DNA of 48,702 nt from Pseudomonadota bacterium (GTDB lineage: Bacteria; Bdellovibrionota_C; UBA2361; SZUA-149): positions 1 through 48,702 of the forward strand of contig JAKPSH010000295.1 of the NCBI GenBank assembly GCA_029555385.1. Direction: 5' to 3'. The notes under the pieces are model-generated. The model was not told where the DNA came from and did no database searches. It saw only the letters and a list, made by a program, of their open reading frames with translations. The stretch's first letter is position 1, and the number at the start of each line of letters is the position of its first letter. This document shows positions 8,063 through 16,198 of this stretch, piece by piece. The position numbers and the translations under genes were made by a program.

Positions 8063-8396
8063 CGAGATCGGGCTCTGATCGTTGATGTGATATTGAGATC
8101 ATGTATTAAGACTCTGGTCTCACGCCGGAGAACTGGAAGAGTTCTAGTTTTCTCGCGTGAGGCGGAGGAACCGCTTAAGGTTTTCGCCCGTTTTTTGTCC
8201 TTGGGAGAATCTTTTATCTCTCTCCCTGCGCGCTCGATGCAGTGCGAGGGTTTGCCCGGAGTCAGGCCGCATGAACCGTCCTGAACCGGGGCAGGCCCTC
8301 GCGCGCAGAATGAGTCTGCGGTGAGTTTCTGAAAGGATTCGTCCTGCATGTATCTGGCCTGGTACGGCGGGATACCACCCCAAGGAGGGTTGTGAA
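8063..8396 (+). promoter_or_regulatory. Structured csrA 5' leader with repeated GGA motifs
   Basis: Nine GGA triplets lie between 8119 and the csrA start. Several are exposed in hairpin loops: loop GGAAG at 8135-8139 (stem 8129-8134 with 8140-8145, enclosed by 8119-8125 with 8155-8161), loop AGGAA at 8166-8170 (stem 8162-8165 with 8171-8174), and loop 8365-8372 (stem 8360-8364 with 8373-8377). One GGA is the Shine-Dalgarno itself (8384-8386). A long nested hairpin spans 8244-8302. An alternative fold (8161-8164 with 8185-8188, 8169-8172 with 8179-8182) followed by six T at 8191-8196 resembles a terminator and excludes the AGGAA hairpin. CsrA/RsmA binds GGA in loops, so autoregulation is the natural reading. 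Confidence 0.45.
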
Positions 8397-8585
8397 ATGT
8401 TGGTGTTAACCAGGAAGGTCGGGGAGAAGATCGTGATCGGCGAGAACATCACGATCACGGTGTTGAAGGTCGGCGGCGTGGTGAAGCTCGGTATCGAGGC
8501 TCCACCCGACGTTCTGGTCCTTCGCGGTGAGCTGAAGCCAAATGGCAACCAGCCGCCCCCCGAAGCTGTGCTGCCCGCAGCATAG
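8397..8585 (+). CDS. csrA: CsrA/RsmA-type translational regulator
   Basis: CsrA dimers bind GGA motifs in mRNA leaders and change translation and stability. The 62-residue protein starts [15 protein letters not shown], the family's first strands with the RNA-contacting Leu4 and Arg6, and has [15 protein letters not shown] in the region of the second RNA-binding Arg (here Arg43). The middle loop ([10 protein letters not shown]) is one residue shorter than usual, LRGEL replaces the usual HREEI, and a Pro-rich tail follows. The start is set by AAGGAGG at 8382-8388. It is a single gene between two transcription units, with a strong hairpin 28 bp after its stop. Confidence 0.92.
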   Translation: MLVLTRKVGEKIVIGENITITVLKVGGVVKLGIEAPPDVLVLRGELKPNGNQPPPEAVLPAA

Positions 8586-8612
8586 CTCTCTACACCAACG
8601 GCAAACCTTTGT

Positions 8613-8647
8613 GCCCCTGGCAAGTCGCCCGCGGACTTGCCAGGGGC
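8613..8647 (+). terminator. Strong GC-rich hairpin after csrA
   Basis: Positions 8613-8626 pair perfectly with 8634-8647 (14 bp, 7-nt loop), 28 bp beyond the csrA stop. No T-run follows, so it may end or stabilise the csrA transcript. Confidence 0.6.
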
Positions 8648-8864
8648 CGCCTATCGGTTGAGGCCGAAGGATGAAAACGGTTCCTCGCCTCATAACTCTT
8701 TTGTCATCCCGCGCGTGACCCATCTCCTTCTCAATGGGCAAAGGTTTTTCTCGCAGCAGTGACATTCCCTCCGCCTCCTTATGATCGAACTCGGGCGTAA
8801 ACTCTATTTGGGAATCTACCTCAGTAATTTACTGCACGTGGGACGGAGCCGGAGACGCAGACCA
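8648..8864. other. Gene-free stretch between csrA and the convergent terminator
   Basis: Together with the flanking hairpins, the 476-bp gap 8586-9061 holds no gene I can support. Only two terminator-like hairpins stand out. The short reading frames here lack ribosome binding sites and family resemblance. Confidence 0.4.
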
Positions 8865-8899
8865 ATAAAAAAGCCCCTGGTCACTAACGGACCAGGGGC
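8865..8899 (-). terminator. Rho-independent terminator for the flippase-GT2 gene
   Basis: Read on the minus strand, 8899-8890 pairs with 8882-8873 over 10 bp with a 7-nt loop and is followed by six T. It lies about 160 bp after the stop of the fusion gene at 9062. Its stem base shares the eight bases gcccctgg with the csrA hairpin. Confidence 0.8.
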
Positions 8900-9061
8900 A
8901 AAAGGGGGTTATACACGGGAAAGAACGAAGCGACCGCTTGTCTTCCCCAGGTTGCGTTGCGCAAATCAAATGGGCGAAGCGCCAAACTCTGTTCTGCGCC
9001 GCCTCTTATATAATTGTTATTACCCGAAAATGCCGTAGTGTGGCTTAAGCGGCAAGCCGGG

Positions 9062-10978
9062 TTAGGGCCTTGATTCTTTAAGAAAATCCTCGTGCGAGAT
9101 GCGCCCGTAGGCACCGAAAGCGTCGCGAAGGCGCACTTTTAGGATATCAACAAACATGGCCAGTGAATCACGCGCCAGGTTTACTTTAGAGCCTGGAATA
9201 TTCGTCCAGTTCACAGGCACTTCCACAATTTTCAGACCGAGTTTCCTTGCCAAGAAAAGTACCTCGACATCGAAGGCGAAACGCTCGGAGAAGGTGCGCG
9301 AAAAAATACTGCGCGCTGCCGGACCAACAAACATCTTGAATCCGCACTGCGTATCGGCAATGCCTGGCAGGATGAGCATGTTGACAATGCCATTATAAAT
9401 CCGTCCGATATACTTGCGATACCAAACAGTCTCAACCGCGGTATGCTTGGAAAACATGGCGCGTGAACCGATCGCAATCTGCGCGCCGCCCAGGACAGCC
9501 TCCTCCAGCCGTTCGATTTCTTCAATCGGAGTGGCGCCGTCAGCGTCATCAAAAAGAATTATTCTGCCGCGGGCATTGGTCACACCGAATTTAACGGCAT
9601 AACCCTTCCCCCGGTTATTGGGGTAAGTCAGCAGTTTAACTTCTGGCGATAATTCGCTGAATTGCAGCGCAACCTTTGCCGTATTGTCGCTGCTGCCGTC
9701 ATCAACAACAAGAATCTCAAACGACTCCGGACGCTTTTTCGTGTATTCAAGAACCGCAAGCAAAGTTTTCGGCAAGCGGCTTTCTTCATTGAAGGCCGGA
9801 ATAATGATCGAGAAATCAAACGCCACGGGAACCGCAGTGGACAGTGCATCCGCCGCCATTGTGCGCTGCTCAAAACTTAGCGGCTGATTAATCAGCGCTG
9901 GTCTGGCTTGACTTACGTCGGCCATCATCATGTCCGGAGCTTCCTCTTCTTGTTCCAATTCCTCGACGGCGGCAGCGTCAACAAAGCGGCCTCCCAGATG
10001 AAAAAGGAAGAAAAATGTGCCCGGCGCACCGACGACAAGGTACTGAATCAGGTGCTGCGTAACGACCATGGCCAGGGCGGTTTCCTTGTCGACGCCGATC
10101 CGCACCAGGGCAAACGTAGCTAAAGCTTCAATCACTCCGATGCCGCCGGGTGCGGCGGGGATAAGCGAACTAAAGTTTACAGCAGCTAGAAACAAGCTTA
10201 GCGCCCCGAGCGTCATCTCTTGGCCAAAAGCAACGGCTACTTCGTAGTACACCAGGAGTTCGATCAGCCAAACAGCGAGCGAAAAAGCACCGAGAATCAA
10301 TAAACGTGAAGGGCGGAGCAGTGGTTCCAGGCCCAAGATAAAACGCTTCACCCGGATCAGCGTATAGCTGGACAAATGGCCCGGCATGATTTCGCCCAAG
10401 TGTTCAAGAAAAGTGAAAATTCTTTGCCGCACCAATAGGACGAGAAACGTGAGCAGCGTTGCAGCTAAAAATAGGTAAGCAACAAAATAGATCTCCTTCG
10501 CGCGGGCAATTTCGTCGGGATGGGAGGAAAAAGAAAAAAAGATCGCAAAAAGAAGGCTGATTACCAGCCCGTCAGCCAGACGCTCGGCCGCGACAGTGGC
10601 CAGCACAATTGTACCGCTTTGTTTCGTAGCTTTGCCGCCGAGGTAGGCCCTGACTACTTCTCCCATACGGGCCGGGAGCACGTTGTTCATGAAAAATCCA
10701 ATAATCAAGCAGCGGAAAGAATCGTAGAATCCAGGAGCCTGACGCCCGAAAAAAAACGGCCAGCGCCAAGCGCGAAGCACATAACTGTAAAGGGTGGTCA
10801 GCAGGGCAGCTAAAACAAAAACAATATCGGCATTCCGCAGCGCGGCGAGAAAACTCTCTTGCTCGACGGAGCTAACAACCCAGCCCAGGCATAACAACGA
10901 TACAACGATACCCAGCCCTGTTTTTAAAACTCGCCGGCGTCGCGAACGCTGGGGAGGAGATGTCTTGCTGCTGCTCAT
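9062..10978 (-). CDS. Fusion of a UPF0104/AglD-like flippase-type membrane domain and a family 2 glycosyltransferase
   Basis: Residues about 15-330 form a multi-pass membrane domain of the lysylphosphatidylglycerol synthetase/UPF0104 family, with the WRWPFFF, NNVLPARMGEVVRAY and LIPAAPGGIGVIEA signatures. After an acidic linker comes a DPM1/ALG5-like GT2 domain (about 390-620): FSIIIPAFNEESRL, VVDDGSSDNT, LFDDADGATP, and DTQCGFKMF. The order suggests one protein that makes a polyprenyl-phosphate sugar and handles it at or across the membrane; that is inference. The 638-residue length is intact. The ATG start has no clear Shine-Dalgarno. It faces away from the GT4 gene across 102 bp. Confidence 0.88.
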   Translation of the reverse strand: MSSSKTSPPQRSRRRRVLKTGLGIVVSLLCLGWVVSSVEQESFLAALRNADIVFVLAALLTTLYSYVLRAWRWPFFFGRQAPGFYDSFRCLIIGFFMNNVLPARMGEVVRAYLGGKATKQSGTIVLATVAAERLADGLVISLLFAIFFSFSSHPDEIARAKEIYFVAYLFLAATLLTFLVLLVRQRIFTFLEHLGEIMPGHLSSYTLIRVKRFILGLEPLLRPSRLLILGAFSLAVWLIELLVYYEVAVAFGQEMTLGALSLFLAAVNFSSLIPAAPGGIGVIEALATFALVRIGVDKETALAMVVTQHLIQYLVVGAPGTFFFLFHLGGRFVDAAAVEELEQEEEAPDMMMADVSQARPALINQPLSFEQRTMAADALSTAVPVAFDFSIIIPAFNEESRLPKTLLAVLEYTKKRPESFEILVVDDGSSDNTAKVALQFSELSPEVKLLTYPNNRGKGYAVKFGVTNARGRIILFDDADGATPIEEIERLEEAVLGGAQIAIGSRAMFSKHTAVETVWYRKYIGRIYNGIVNMLILPGIADTQCGFKMFVGPAARSIFSRTFSERFAFDVEVLFLARKLGLKIVEVPVNWTNIPGSKVNLARDSLAMFVDILKVRLRDAFGAYGRISHEDFLKESRP

Positions 10979-11080
10979 TTATGCTGTGAAAGTGACAAAA
11001 AGGCCCTATTGCTGCTATCTATTTTACTTAAGCTATTATAGCCGTGAAACAGGGTCAATAATGGTTTGCCGGTTTAATTT

Positions 11081-12223
11081 GTGAAAGATCGAGTTTTGTA
11101 CATTGTCTCCGGTGATCTTTGGGGAGGTGCCGAAGCCCAGGTTCTGCTGCAAACCCAGGCATTGAAGGCTCTCGGCTGGCAGGTTCATGTGCTCCTATTC
11201 AATGAGGGAGAGACATTTTCCCGGTATGCAGCCGCAGGGCTCGATTGTCATTTACTTCGAGAAACTCCGGGAATTCCGGTTTTTAGCCGGAAGCTTGTTA
11301 ATCGTATCCGTCAGATTGCACCAGACATCATTGCTGCGCACGGCTATAAAGAGTCTTTTGCAGCATTTGCAGCTTCATTGTGCTGCCGAATACCATGGAT
11401 CTCCACATTCCACGGTTTAAGCGAGAATTACACCGGCTTTGCGGCGTTCAAAAGCAGATTTTACATGGCGATGTATTTGCATCTGTCGCGAATACACGCC
11501 TCACGAATTATTGCTGTATCGAGTTCACTGGCCCGGCAGCTTGGCATCGAACATCTGCGCAAGCTGGTGATTATAACCAACGTTGCTCAATGCGCAGCAG
11601 ACGCATCTGCACCAACAGTGTTTGGCGGCAGGCCGGCTATTGCTTTCGTGGGCCGGCTTGCGCCGGTAAAAAGAGCTGACCTTGCGCTGCAGGCTTTTGC
11701 CATATTGCTGCGCCAGAGAGAAGACGAAGGCAAGGAGAAACCGCATCTTTATGTGATCGGTGACGGACCGGAAAGACCAAAACTCTCTGTGCTTGCCAAT
11801 AGCCCGCCGCTTGCCGGCTGCGTTCATTTTCTCGGATTTAGAAACGATGCGGCAAGCCTCATTGGCCAAGCCGATGCCTTGCTGATCTCTTCGGACAGCG
11901 AGGGAATCCCCACCGTTCTTCTTGAAGCAATCGCGGCAGTCACTCCTGTAGCAAGCACTGATGTGGGCGGCATCAGCGACGTTCTTGCCGGGCTGCCTGG
12001 CTATCCGTCAGCACTGGCACCCCGGGGTGATGCGCCGCAGCTTGCAATAGCGCTTGCTCGAGTAATTGAAATGCGCTTGAACGAATCAGAGAAAACGGCC
12101 ATTCGTACGGCATTTGCTGACCATTTTTCTCCAGCAACTGCGGCGCAAAAACTGGATGCCATGTATCGTGAAATTCTTGCCAAAAGCACGAATAAGGAGA
12201 TTACGCCATGTACCAAAGCTTAG
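11081..12223 (+). CDS. Family 4 (GT-B) glycosyltransferase
   Basis: It probably adds a sugar to a surface polysaccharide or lipid-linked oligosaccharide at the inner membrane. The 380-residue protein has the GT-B layout: an N-terminal WGGAEAQVLL glycine-rich acceptor loop, FHGLSENY near residue 110, the VGRLAPVKRADLALQAF donor-domain opening, VIGDGPERPKL, and SSDSEGIPTVLLEAIAA with the E-x7-E motif. The GTG start overlaps the stop of an upstream seven-codon frame and has a weak ribosome binding site, but no ATG downstream would keep the fold. Its 3' end overlaps pyrD by 16 bp. Confidence 0.88.
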   Translation: MKDRVLYIVSGDLWGGAEAQVLLQTQALKALGWQVHVLLFNEGETFSRYAAAGLDCHLLRETPGIPVFSRKLVNRIRQIAPDIIAAHGYKESFAAFAASLCCRIPWISTFHGLSENYTGFAAFKSRFYMAMYLHLSRIHASRIIAVSSSLARQLGIEHLRKLVIITNVAQCAADASAPTVFGGRPAIAFVGRLAPVKRADLALQAFAILLRQREDEGKEKPHLYVIGDGPERPKLSVLANSPPLAGCVHFLGFRNDAASLIGQADALLISSDSEGIPTVLLEAIAAVTPVASTDVGGISDVLAGLPGYPSALAPRGDAPQLAIALARVIEMRLNESEKTAIRTAFADHFSPATAAQKLDAMYREILAKSTNKEITPCTKA

Positions 12224-13248
12224 TGCGCCCGATCTTATTTTTGCTCTCGCCGGAAATGGCGCATCAAGCGGCTTTTCTCTTCATGCGCTTGGCGCAAAAC
12301 ATTCCGGGAGCTGCCGGAATCATCCGGCAAATCTGGGCCATCGAGGATCGCCGGCTTGAGCGTACAGTGTTCGGCATTACATTTCCCAATCCAGTTGGGC
12401 TTGCTGCCGGCATGGACAAGGAATGCGAAGCGTTTGATATGCTTGGTGCCATGGGTTTTGGGTTTATTGAAGTCGGTACAATCGTGCCTGAGCCGCAGCC
12501 GGGCAATCCTAAACCCCGGTTATTCCGCCTGCCCAAAGACAAGGCGCTAATCAACCGCATGGGCTTTAACTCGAAAGGGCTTGCGCACGCGGTCCGGCGG
12601 CTGCAGAAGCGAAAATCCAAAGTTGTTATCGGGGGCAACATCGGAAAGAACAAAGTTACTCCCAACGATGAAGCCGTGCGGGACTATGAGCAATGCTTTG
12701 AAGCTCTTTATCCATGCGTTGATTTCTTTGTTGTCAATGTGAGTTCACCGAATACGCCGAACCTCCGTCAATTGCAGGACAAAGAGCCGCTGGAGCTGCT
12801 GCTTTCCTCCTTGCAGAAGCTCAACCGGGAAAAACCAAGACCGAAGCCGGTCCTGCTGAAGATTGCCCCGGATCTGAGTTTTACTCAGATCGATGAAGTG
12901 CTTGAAATCGTCGAAAATACCGGTATCGCCGGCATTGTCGCGACCAACACCACCATTGGCCGTGAAAATCTTTCCTGCACGGCGGAGGAAATTGCAAAAA
13001 TCGGTGCCGGTGGATTGAGCGGGCGGCCTTTAGCGAGGCGGTCAACGGAAGTTATTCGTTATATTGTTGACAAGTCCCAAGGACGGATACCAGTGATTGG
13101 AGTCGGCGGGATTATGACTGCGCAAGACGCGCTGGAGAAGCTTGCTGCCGGCGCAAGTCTTGTCGAGTTGTATACCGGATTTGTGTACGCCGGACCGGGA
13201 CTGATTAGCGAAATAAACCGGGCAATTCTTAACCAGGGGGAACGATGA
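12208..13248 (+). CDS. pyrD: Dihydroorotate dehydrogenase (quinone), class 2
   Basis: This inner-membrane-associated FMN enzyme oxidises dihydroorotate to orotate in pyrimidine synthesis and passes electrons to quinone. The 346 residues match class 2: an N-terminal amphipathic helix for quinone and membrane contact (about 1-40), NPVGLAAGMDKECEAF, EVGTIVPEPQPGNPKPR, the NVSSPNTPNLR segment with the class 2 catalytic Ser, KIAPDL, and the GGLSGRPL and GVGGIMTAQDALE phosphate loops. AAGGAG precedes the ATG. It overlaps the GT4 gene by 16 bp and the next gene by ATGA, so the run is translationally coupled. Confidence 0.97.
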   Translation: MYQSLVRPILFLLSPEMAHQAAFLFMRLAQNIPGAAGIIRQIWAIEDRRLERTVFGITFPNPVGLAAGMDKECEAFDMLGAMGFGFIEVGTIVPEPQPGNPKPRLFRLPKDKALINRMGFNSKGLAHAVRRLQKRKSKVVIGGNIGKNKVTPNDEAVRDYEQCFEALYPCVDFFVVNVSSPNTPNLRQLQDKEPLELLLSSLQKLNREKPRPKPVLLKIAPDLSFTQIDEVLEIVENTGIAGIVATNTTIGRENLSCTAEEIAKIGAGGLSGRPLARRSTEVIRYIVDKSQGRIPVIGVGGIMTAQDALEKLAAGASLVELYTGFVYAGPGLISEINRAILNQGER

Positions 13249-13904
13249 AAAAGCTGCCGGCCGCGCGAATTATCTCGCCATCGTGGACCAAGCGGGAAAG
13301 AAGCGTATTCAAACGCCTCAAATCGCCAGGGGATATTCAGGAATTTCTTGACGACGTTCGCTACAGCACGGCTGATGATTACCAATCACCGCGAGATGTG
13401 ATTTCCAGCTGTCAGGCACACTGCTTTGACGGCGCGTTGTTTGCCGCGGCAGCTCTGGAACAGCTTGGTTTTCCGCCGCTGATCATGGAGCTTGTTGCTG
13501 TCCGCGACGACGATCATTTGCTTGCGGTCTTCAAGCACAAAAATTGCTTCGGTGCGATTGCTAAATCAAATTTTTCCGGTCTGCGTTTCCGGGAGCCGGT
13601 CTATCGCAGCGTCCGGGAGCTGGCCATGTCATACTTCGAGTTTTACTTTAATTTAGCCGGAGAAAAAACCCTGCGGCGGCATTCTGCTCTGCTGCATCTT
13701 GCGCAATTCAACAAATTGGCCTGGCATACCTCGGCGGCCAATCTGCAGCGCATTGCTGACGCTCTCGATGGTTTAAAGCATTTTTCTTTACTGCCGCAAG
13801 GCGCGCCGGGAAGACTAAACAGGATCGATCGCCGGAGTTTTGCTTCCGGCATTGTTGGTGCTAATAAATCCGGCTTGGTTGGTATAGCCAGGCAGTATAA
13901 GTGA
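13245..13904 (+). CDS. Conserved-looking protein of unknown function, coupled to pyrD
   Basis: The 219-residue protein starts in an ATGA overlap with the pyrD stop. I do not recognise the family with certainty. SSCQAHCFDGALFAAAALEQLG, followed about 25 residues later by RDDDHLLAVF and then GAIAKSNF, is laid out like the Cys helix and His strand of transglutaminase/papain-like folds. However, the third catalytic residue is not obvious, so a peptidase-like role is only a suggestion. No signal peptide or membrane segment is seen. trpS follows after 28 bp in the same direction. Confidence 0.8.
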   Translation: MKKLPAARIISPSWTKRERSVFKRLKSPGDIQEFLDDVRYSTADDYQSPRDVISSCQAHCFDGALFAAAALEQLGFPPLIMELVAVRDDDHLLAVFKHKNCFGAIAKSNFSGLRFREPVYRSVRELAMSYFEFYFNLAGEKTLRRHSALLHLAQFNKLAWHTSAANLQRIADALDGLKHFSLLPQGAPGRLNRIDRRSFASGIVGANKSGLVGIARQYK

Positions 13905-13932
13905 GTGCGGGGAAAGGAAGTCAGGAGTTCCA

Positions 13933-15039
13933 ATGGACACAGTAAACACAGACGAGCCGTCAGGGGAAATTGCATCTGCGACTTTTGAAGAGTCATTGCG
14001 CATCAGCAATCAGATCTGGCCCGATATTTCCGTTAATCCAGGGAAATACCGGTTGTTGACAGGAGACCGTCCCACAGGTTCGCTGCATATAGGCCACCTT
14101 TTCGGCTCGCTGCAAAACAGAGTGAAGATTCAAAATTTCGGCGTGACAACATTTATTGTAATTGCCGACTATCAAGTGTTGACCGATCGCGATACTGCTG
14201 GCGCCGTCAGTGGAAACGTAAGAGAGATTGTACTCGACTACCTGGCAGCGGGTTTGGATCCTTTTGCCGGAAATACCTTTATTTTCCCGCACAGCCACGT
14301 GCCCGCCCTTAATCAGCTCCTTCTGCCTTTTCTCGCTTTAGTGACGATGCCGGAACTCGACCGTAATCCAACCGTCAAAGAAGAGATTCGCGCCGCCGGG
14401 CTGCGGACAGTGAATGCCAGTATGTTCACCTATCCCGTTCATCAGGCCGCGGATATCTTGTTCTGCCGGGCGAACATCGTGCCGGTTGGCAAGGATCAAC
14501 TTCCGCACTTGGAACTGACACGCAAAGTCGCCCGCCGCTTTAACGAGCGGTTCTCGCCGGAAAAGCCGCTATTCCCGGTGCCGCATGGACTGCTCAGTGA
14601 TTCGCCTACAATTTTAGGGCTCGATGGCGGTCAAAAAATGAGCAAAAGCCGCAACAACGCCATTCTGCTCAAGGCTTCGCCTGAGGAAACGGCGAAGCTG
14701 ATTAAAGGGGCGAAGACCGATTCCGACCGACGGATTACATATGATCCGGCAAATCGTCCGGAAGTTGCCAATCTGCTGAAGGTGGCAGCCCTGGCCAGCG
14801 GACGCCCGGCGGAGGAAATAGCCGCTGAAATTGGGGACGGCGGCGGCGGCAAGCTTAAAGGTTATTTGACCGAAGTGCTTAATGCTTACCTTGAGCCGTT
14901 GCGCAGCAAGCGTAGGGAATTCGCCAAGGATCCTGGCTGTGTCCCCAACGCCCTTAAACGCGGCATCGACCGGGCAAACGAGGAAGCGGAAAAAACCCTC
15001 GAGGCCGTCCGGAAAGCGATGGGGATGCGCTATTTATAA
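13933..15039 (+). CDS. trpS: Tryptophanyl-tRNA synthetase
   Basis: This class I synthetase charges tRNA-Trp. The 368-residue protein shows GDRPTGSLHIGHLFGSL (the HIGH-type ATP site, residues about 45-61), the GKDQLPHLELTRKVARRFN tryptophan and adenylate region, and GGQKMSKSRNNAI (KMSKS loop, near 235). An N-terminal extension of about 38 residues precedes the catalytic fold. It closes the plus-strand cluster GT4-pyrD-unknown-trpS and ends 12 bp from the convergent potD stop. Confidence 0.97.
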   Translation: MDTVNTDEPSGEIASATFEESLRISNQIWPDISVNPGKYRLLTGDRPTGSLHIGHLFGSLQNRVKIQNFGVTTFIVIADYQVLTDRDTAGAVSGNVREIVLDYLAAGLDPFAGNTFIFPHSHVPALNQLLLPFLALVTMPELDRNPTVKEEIRAAGLRTVNASMFTYPVHQAADILFCRANIVPVGKDQLPHLELTRKVARRFNERFSPEKPLFPVPHGLLSDSPTILGLDGGQKMSKSRNNAILLKASPEETAKLIKGAKTDSDRRITYDPANRPEVANLLKVAALASGRPAEEIAAEIGDGGGGKLKGYLTEVLNAYLEPLRSKRREFAKDPGCVPNALKRGIDRANEEAEKTLEAVRKAMGMRYL

Positions 15040-15051
15040 CGGCAGGCCTGT

Positions 15052-16089
15052 TTACTGCGCAGCTTTTATTTCATCCCAGACTTTCGAGTACTTGGCATTA
15101 TCCGGTCCGAGGTCTTCAATTACTTCCGACTTGGCTTTGGTTTCCGGATCGAGAAACACTGCCGGGTTCTTCCGGATCTCTTCGCTCATGTATTGGTAAG
15201 AAGTCTTATTCGGACAGAGATAGTTGATAAACTCCGTGTTTTCCGCCGCAACCTTGGGATCGTGAAGAAAGTTGATAAACCTGTGAGCCAGCTCACTGTT
15301 CTTTGCGTCTTTGGGAATCACCAGATCGTCGCTTGCCATGGAAAGCCCTTCTTTCGGGGCAATAAATGCCACATCATCGTTTTCATCCTGAGCCTGCAAG
15401 ATGTCGCCGCTGTAGCCATGGACCAACAAAAACTCGCCGGAAGCTAAACCGCTTTTGTACTGCTCGTTCTCAAACTTGGCCAAATTCTTCTTCCAACGAA
15501 TGACCACATCACGGGCTTTTGCCAGTTCTTCTTCATTTCGTGTGTTCAAGCTGTAACCGAGAAACTTGAGAGCCGCGCCAAGCGTCTCCCGCATATCATT
15601 AAGCATTGTCATGCGTCCCTTCAGATCGGCTCGCTCAAGCATGGCCCAGGTCGGCTCAACATTGCTGACCCGGCTCTTGAGATAGGCAACACCAGTATTT
15701 GTCAGCATGTATGGCACGCTGTATTTCATTTCCTTATCCATGGTCAGTGTCAGGAACTCAGCGTCTACATGAGACAGGTTAGGTACAAATTCATGACGCA
15801 GATCCTGCAGCATGCCCTGTTCGAACATGACTTTGGCCATATAACTGCTCGGTGTAATAATATCGTAGCCGCGCGCGCCCGCTTTGAACTTCGCGTACAT
15901 CGTCTCGTTAGAATCGAACGTGTCGATCACGACCTTGCACTTCTCCTGCTTTTCGAAGCGCTTAACCAGTTCCGGTTTAATGTAGTCGGCCCACGTATAG
16001 ACATGGAGAACCGGCTTCTTCTCTCCGGCGCCCAGCAAGCCGAGCACGGCGATCGAGAGCAGCAAGACTGATGTTAGTTTCTTCGACAT
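15052..16089 (-). CDS. potD: Spermidine/putrescine ABC transporter substrate-binding protein
   Basis: This periplasmic binding protein delivers a polyamine to the PotBC permease. About 345 aa: a signal peptide (MSKKLTSVLLLSIAVLGLLG) followed by the PotD/PotF fold, with LHVYTWADYIKPELVKRFE at the mature start, YDIITPSSYM, YMLTNTGVAY and DDLVIPKDAKNSELAHRFINF. ATG 16089 is chosen because AAGGAG ends 6 nt upstream. Two earlier starts are in frame: the ATG at 16095 is too close to that site, and the frame to 16140 would break the signal peptide. It is fourth in the potA-B-C-D order. Confidence 0.93.
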   Translation of the reverse strand: MSKKLTSVLLLSIAVLGLLGAGEKKPVLHVYTWADYIKPELVKRFEKQEKCKVVIDTFDSNETMYAKFKAGARGYDIITPSSYMAKVMFEQGMLQDLRHEFVPNLSHVDAEFLTLTMDKEMKYSVPYMLTNTGVAYLKSRVSNVEPTWAMLERADLKGRMTMLNDMRETLGAALKFLGYSLNTRNEEELAKARDVVIRWKKNLAKFENEQYKSGLASGEFLLVHGYSGDILQAQDENDDVAFIAPKEGLSMASDDLVIPKDAKNSELAHRFINFLHDPKVAAENTEFINYLCPNKTSYQYMSEEIRKNPAVFLDPETKAKSEVIEDLGPDNAKYSKVWDEIKAAQ

Positions 16090-16198
16090 TGTCATCTCCT
16101 TAAGTTGCGGCAGGCCTTTATTTGCAATGGGGCAGAGCATTTCCCATAGCGAAATTAACAGGCAAGGTCAAAATACTCGGATGGAGGGGCAGAACTCC

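Noticed and set aside
8244..8302. Resemblance of the nested hairpin to bacterial SRP (4.5S) RNA because of a GTCAGGCC segment
   Set aside because: The GGAA tetraloop and the asymmetric AGCAG side of the SRP core are missing; here the two sides pair straight through.
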